This document shows positions 62,177 to 64,000 of a DNA stretch of 64,000 bases, piece after piece. The stretch covers positions 1,736,001 through 1,800,000 of the forward strand of contig NZ_SNUS01000001.1 in assembly GCF_012027635.1 (NCBI RefSeq), written 5' to 3'. Position 1 is the stretch's first letter. Each line of letters starts with the position of its first letter. The position numbers were made by a program, and so were the translations under genes. Below the pieces are notes generated by a model. That model was given only the letters and a program-made list of their open reading frames with translations, was not told the origin of the DNA and made no database searches. Source of the DNA: Thermococcus sp. 21S9 (GTDB lineage: Archaea; Methanobacteriota_B; Thermococci; Thermococcales; Thermococcaceae).

Positions 62177-62983
62177 ATGGTGAACTTAAACCAGGCGCTT
62201 CCCTACATAGGTGTAACGCCATTTCAACTGATTTCTGCCCTCGTCATCCTGATAGTGGGCTACGTAATCGCGAAGGCCATCGTTGGGACATTCAAGAGGG
62301 CCCTCAAGAAAACCAAGCTTCCGCCCCTCGTTGTTGAGTTCCTGGGCAGGTTTTTGGCCATTGGTCTCTACCTGATAGTCCTTATAGTGGCCCTCGGGGC
62401 CGTTGGAATCTCGGTATCGCCGATAATCCTTGGCCTGTCGGCGGTGATAGGCCTAATCCTCGGCTTCGGTCTGCAGGACACCCTTACGAACCTCGCCGCT
62501 GGGGTGTGGCTCGCCGCGCTGAGGCCCGTTGACATAGGGGAAGTTGTGGAAGTTGCCGGCAAGACGGGCAAGGTCAACAACATCGGCCTGATGGGAACTG
62601 AACTCCTGACACCTGACAACAAACTGATAACGATTCCCAACAAGCTCGTCTGGGGAAGCGTCATCACCAACTACACCCGATTACCCACGAGAAGGGTTGA
62701 GGTTGACGTTGGAGTGGCCTATGGAACAGACCTCGACAGGGCCATAAAGCTCGCGATAGACCTCATGAAGAGCCACCCGAAAGTTCTCAGCGATCCCGAG
62801 CCGAGCGTGGTTATAACGGCCCTCGCCGATTCCTCGATAAACCTCCAGCTCCGTGCCTGGGCGAAGACCGAGGACTACTGGGCAGTCAAGGGCGACCTTA
62901 CGAAGGGCATTTACGAGCTCTACACCAGGGAAGGCATCGAGATTCCGTTCCCGCAACTCGACGTCCACCTGAAGAACGAATGA
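62177..62983 (+). CDS. mscS: small-conductance mechanosensitive channel, MscS family
   Basis: A 268-aa membrane channel that opens under membrane tension to release solutes. Three N-terminal helices (about 15-35, 55-75, 80-110) end with the pore helix GLSAVIGLILGFGLQDTLTNLAAGVWL. The MscS beta domain (RPVDIGEVVEVAGKTGKVNNIGLMGTELLTPDNKLITIPN) and C-terminal cage follow. GGAGG at 62165 sets ATG 62177 as start; ATG 62162 lies ahead of it. It is transcribed in the same direction as coaBC, 64 bp away. Confidence 0.93.
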   Translation: MVNLNQALPYIGVTPFQLISALVILIVGYVIAKAIVGTFKRALKKTKLPPLVVEFLGRFLAIGLYLIVLIVALGAVGISVSPIILGLSAVIGLILGFGLQDTLTNLAAGVWLAALRPVDIGEVVEVAGKTGKVNNIGLMGTELLTPDNKLITIPNKLVWGSVITNYTRLPTRRVEVDVGVAYGTDLDRAIKLAIDLMKSHPKVLSDPEPSVVITALADSSINLQLRAWAKTEDYWAVKGDLTKGIYELYTREGIEIPFPQLDVHLKNE

Positions 62984-63097
62984 TTTTCGCATTTTTCTCC
63001 ATTTTCCCGCAGTTTGTGTGCGGGTCTCTTCTCAAACCTTTCGTTTTAAACCAAAAGGTTCATATCAAACCCGGGTTACTACCTCTGGTGAAGCCGG

Positions 63098-63778
63098 ATG
63101 AAGAAGATAGGCCTTATCGGAGGGACGACCCCGGAGTCAACCTGCTATTATTACAGGAAGTACCTTGAGGTCAGCAGGGAGCGCTTCGAGCCCAACGTTT
63201 ATCCCGAGCTGATAATCTACTCCATAAACTTCAAGGAGTTCGTGGACAACCCGAGGGGCTGGGAGGGCAGGAAGGAGATACTCATCAACGCGGCGAAGGC
63301 CCTTGAGCGGGCGGGGGCGGAGATAATAGCCCTGACCGCGAACACTCCCCACATAGTCTTTCCCGACGTCCAGAAGGCTATTAACACGCCGATGGTCAGC
63401 ATAATCGACGCCCTCATAGAGGAGATGAGAAAGAGGGGCGTTAGGAAGGTTCTCCTCCTCGGAACGAAGACGACGATGACAGCCGAGTTTTACAAGAAGG
63501 CCCTCCGCGAAGCCGGCTTCGAAGTCCTGACGCCGAACGCAGAGGAAATCGAAGAAGTTGAGAGGATAATCAAGGAGGAGCTTGCCCTCGGCAACTTCGC
63601 GAGCAGGGACTGGATAATAGACCTAATCAACCGCTATATCAAAGAAATGAGCATCGAGGGAGTCATACTCGGTTGCACGGAACTCCCGCTCATCGTCAAG
63701 GCCGGAGACGTCGATGCCGAGGTCTTTGATACCGTCGACATCCACATGAGAAAGCTCATCGACCTCGCGAGCGAGTGA
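63098..63778 (+). CDS. aspartate/glutamate racemase-like protein with one catalytic cysteine missing
   Basis: A 226-aa racemase-family protein with GLIGGTTPEST at the N-terminus and the second catalytic cysteine in LGCTELP (Cys193). The first site reads LTANTPH with Ala81 where CNT is expected. The two-base racemase mechanism would be disabled, so it may act as an isomerase, a lyase or a binding protein. GAAGCCGG precedes the ATG, with TTTAAACC-like promoter sequence near 63045. The neighbouring family member at 49035 has both cysteines. Confidence 0.8.
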   Translation: MKKIGLIGGTTPESTCYYYRKYLEVSRERFEPNVYPELIIYSINFKEFVDNPRGWEGRKEILINAAKALERAGAEIIALTANTPHIVFPDVQKAINTPMVSIIDALIEEMRKRGVRKVLLLGTKTTMTAEFYKKALREAGFEVLTPNAEEIEEVERIIKEELALGNFASRDWIIDLINRYIKEMSIEGVILGCTELPLIVKAGDVDAEVFDTVDIHMRKLIDLASE

Positions 63779-63836
63779 CTGGCTCCTCTCCTTTTTCCTG
63801 TCATTGTAGGCTACAAAGTTAAAGAAAATGAGAAAA

Positions 63837-64000
63837 TCACTTCGTCGCCCTCGTTATGCCGACGTCCTTAACGAGGACGTAGGGCGTGATTACGGGCCTC
63901 GAAACCTCCCACCAGTGCACCTGGAACGGCTCGTTGCCTATAGCGACCACGTTGCTCAAAATTCTCTGAAGGTTGTCGCTCACCCTAATGTTCCTTATCG
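63837..64000 (-). CDS. TldD/PmbA family protein, C-terminal fragment cut by window end
   Basis: The last 53 codons of a minus-strand gene. The reading ends with WWEVSRPVITPYVLVKDVGITRATK after IRVSDNLQRILSNVVAIGN. This is the C-terminal beta sheet of the TldD/PmbA family (SDNL..IL.NV.AIG..., PVITP..LVKDV.I). It would be a third member besides the pair at 43641-46344. The rest lies beyond the right edge. Confidence 0.65.
   Translation of the reverse strand, partial: IRNIRVSDNLQRILSNVVAIGNEPFQVHWWEVSRPVITPYVLVKDVGITRATK

Overview
The window reads as one continuous piece of a Thermococcus (Euryarchaeota, Thermococcales) chromosome. The signs are A+T-rich archaeal TATA boxes about 25 bp ahead of leaderless or GGTG/GGAGG-led starts, tightly packed overlapping genes, archaeal information-processing proteins (TFS, PCNA, GINS, Trm10, Trm5, DacZ), an archaeal H/ACA guide RNA and high-Glu/Lys/Arg hyperthermophile proteins. 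Both ends cut a gene: an RNA m5U methyltransferase on the left and a TldD/PmbA-like protein on the right.

Layout. 1-2190: RNA methyltransferase and serine hydroxymethyltransferase, divergent. 2191-2904: a candidate structured RNA and a small secreted protein. 2999-6763: a TFS, 53-aa protein, PCNA, GINS and molybdopterin-oxidoreductase run. 6977-14026: peroxiredoxin, acetyltransferase, HTH regulator, HD phosphohydrolase and two adenylate-forming-enzyme relatives with a DUF835 membrane protein. 14054-14272: a three-unit H/ACA guide RNA. 14607-16314: moeA and moaB. 16422-27211: a cobalamin salvage region (cbiZ, cobT, cobQ, cobY, cobS, cobZ, a DUF71-type ATPase, cbiB, cobD) interrupted by two VapBC pairs, a GH114-like lipoprotein and a uracil-DNA-glycosylase-like protein. 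27242-31918: methyltransferase, MFS transporter and valS.

The most interesting material is fluoride-linked. Two sequences, 32425-32475 and 57059-57121, fit the fluoride (crcB) riboswitch aptamer, pseudoknot included. The second leads an operon that ends in the fluoride channel CrcB and a DUF190 protein and also holds four poorly understood proteins. The first leads a six-gene operon for a complex-I/group-4-hydrogenase-like membrane complex. Its large subunit has lost all four Ni-Fe cysteine ligands, so it looks like an energy-converting-hydrogenase-related (Ehr) ion-translocating complex and not a formate hydrogenlyase. A small helical protein beside the first switch shares a sequence block with one inside the second operon, which hints at a shared accessory module.

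39118-43531: a hypothetical protein, a ferritin-like protein, Trm10, tRNA-Glu, an AT-rich probably acquired gene and Trm5. 43641-46344: a TldD/TldE pair behind a strong palindrome. 46473-56959: membrane protein, cupin, oleate hydratase (unexpected in an archaeon, with three 15-bp-phased repeats in its promoter), Asp/Glu racemase, metallo-beta-lactamase-fold protein, OLA1/YchF GTPase, CYTH protein, Lrp regulator, UbiX, diadenylate cyclase, pyruvate kinase, Bcp peroxiredoxin and archaemetzincin. 60334-64000: a hypothetical protein, CoaBC, MscS channel, a racemase-like protein and the truncated TldD/PmbA homologue. No CRISPR array, rRNA operon or transposase was found. All calls come from reading the sequence; no database search was run.
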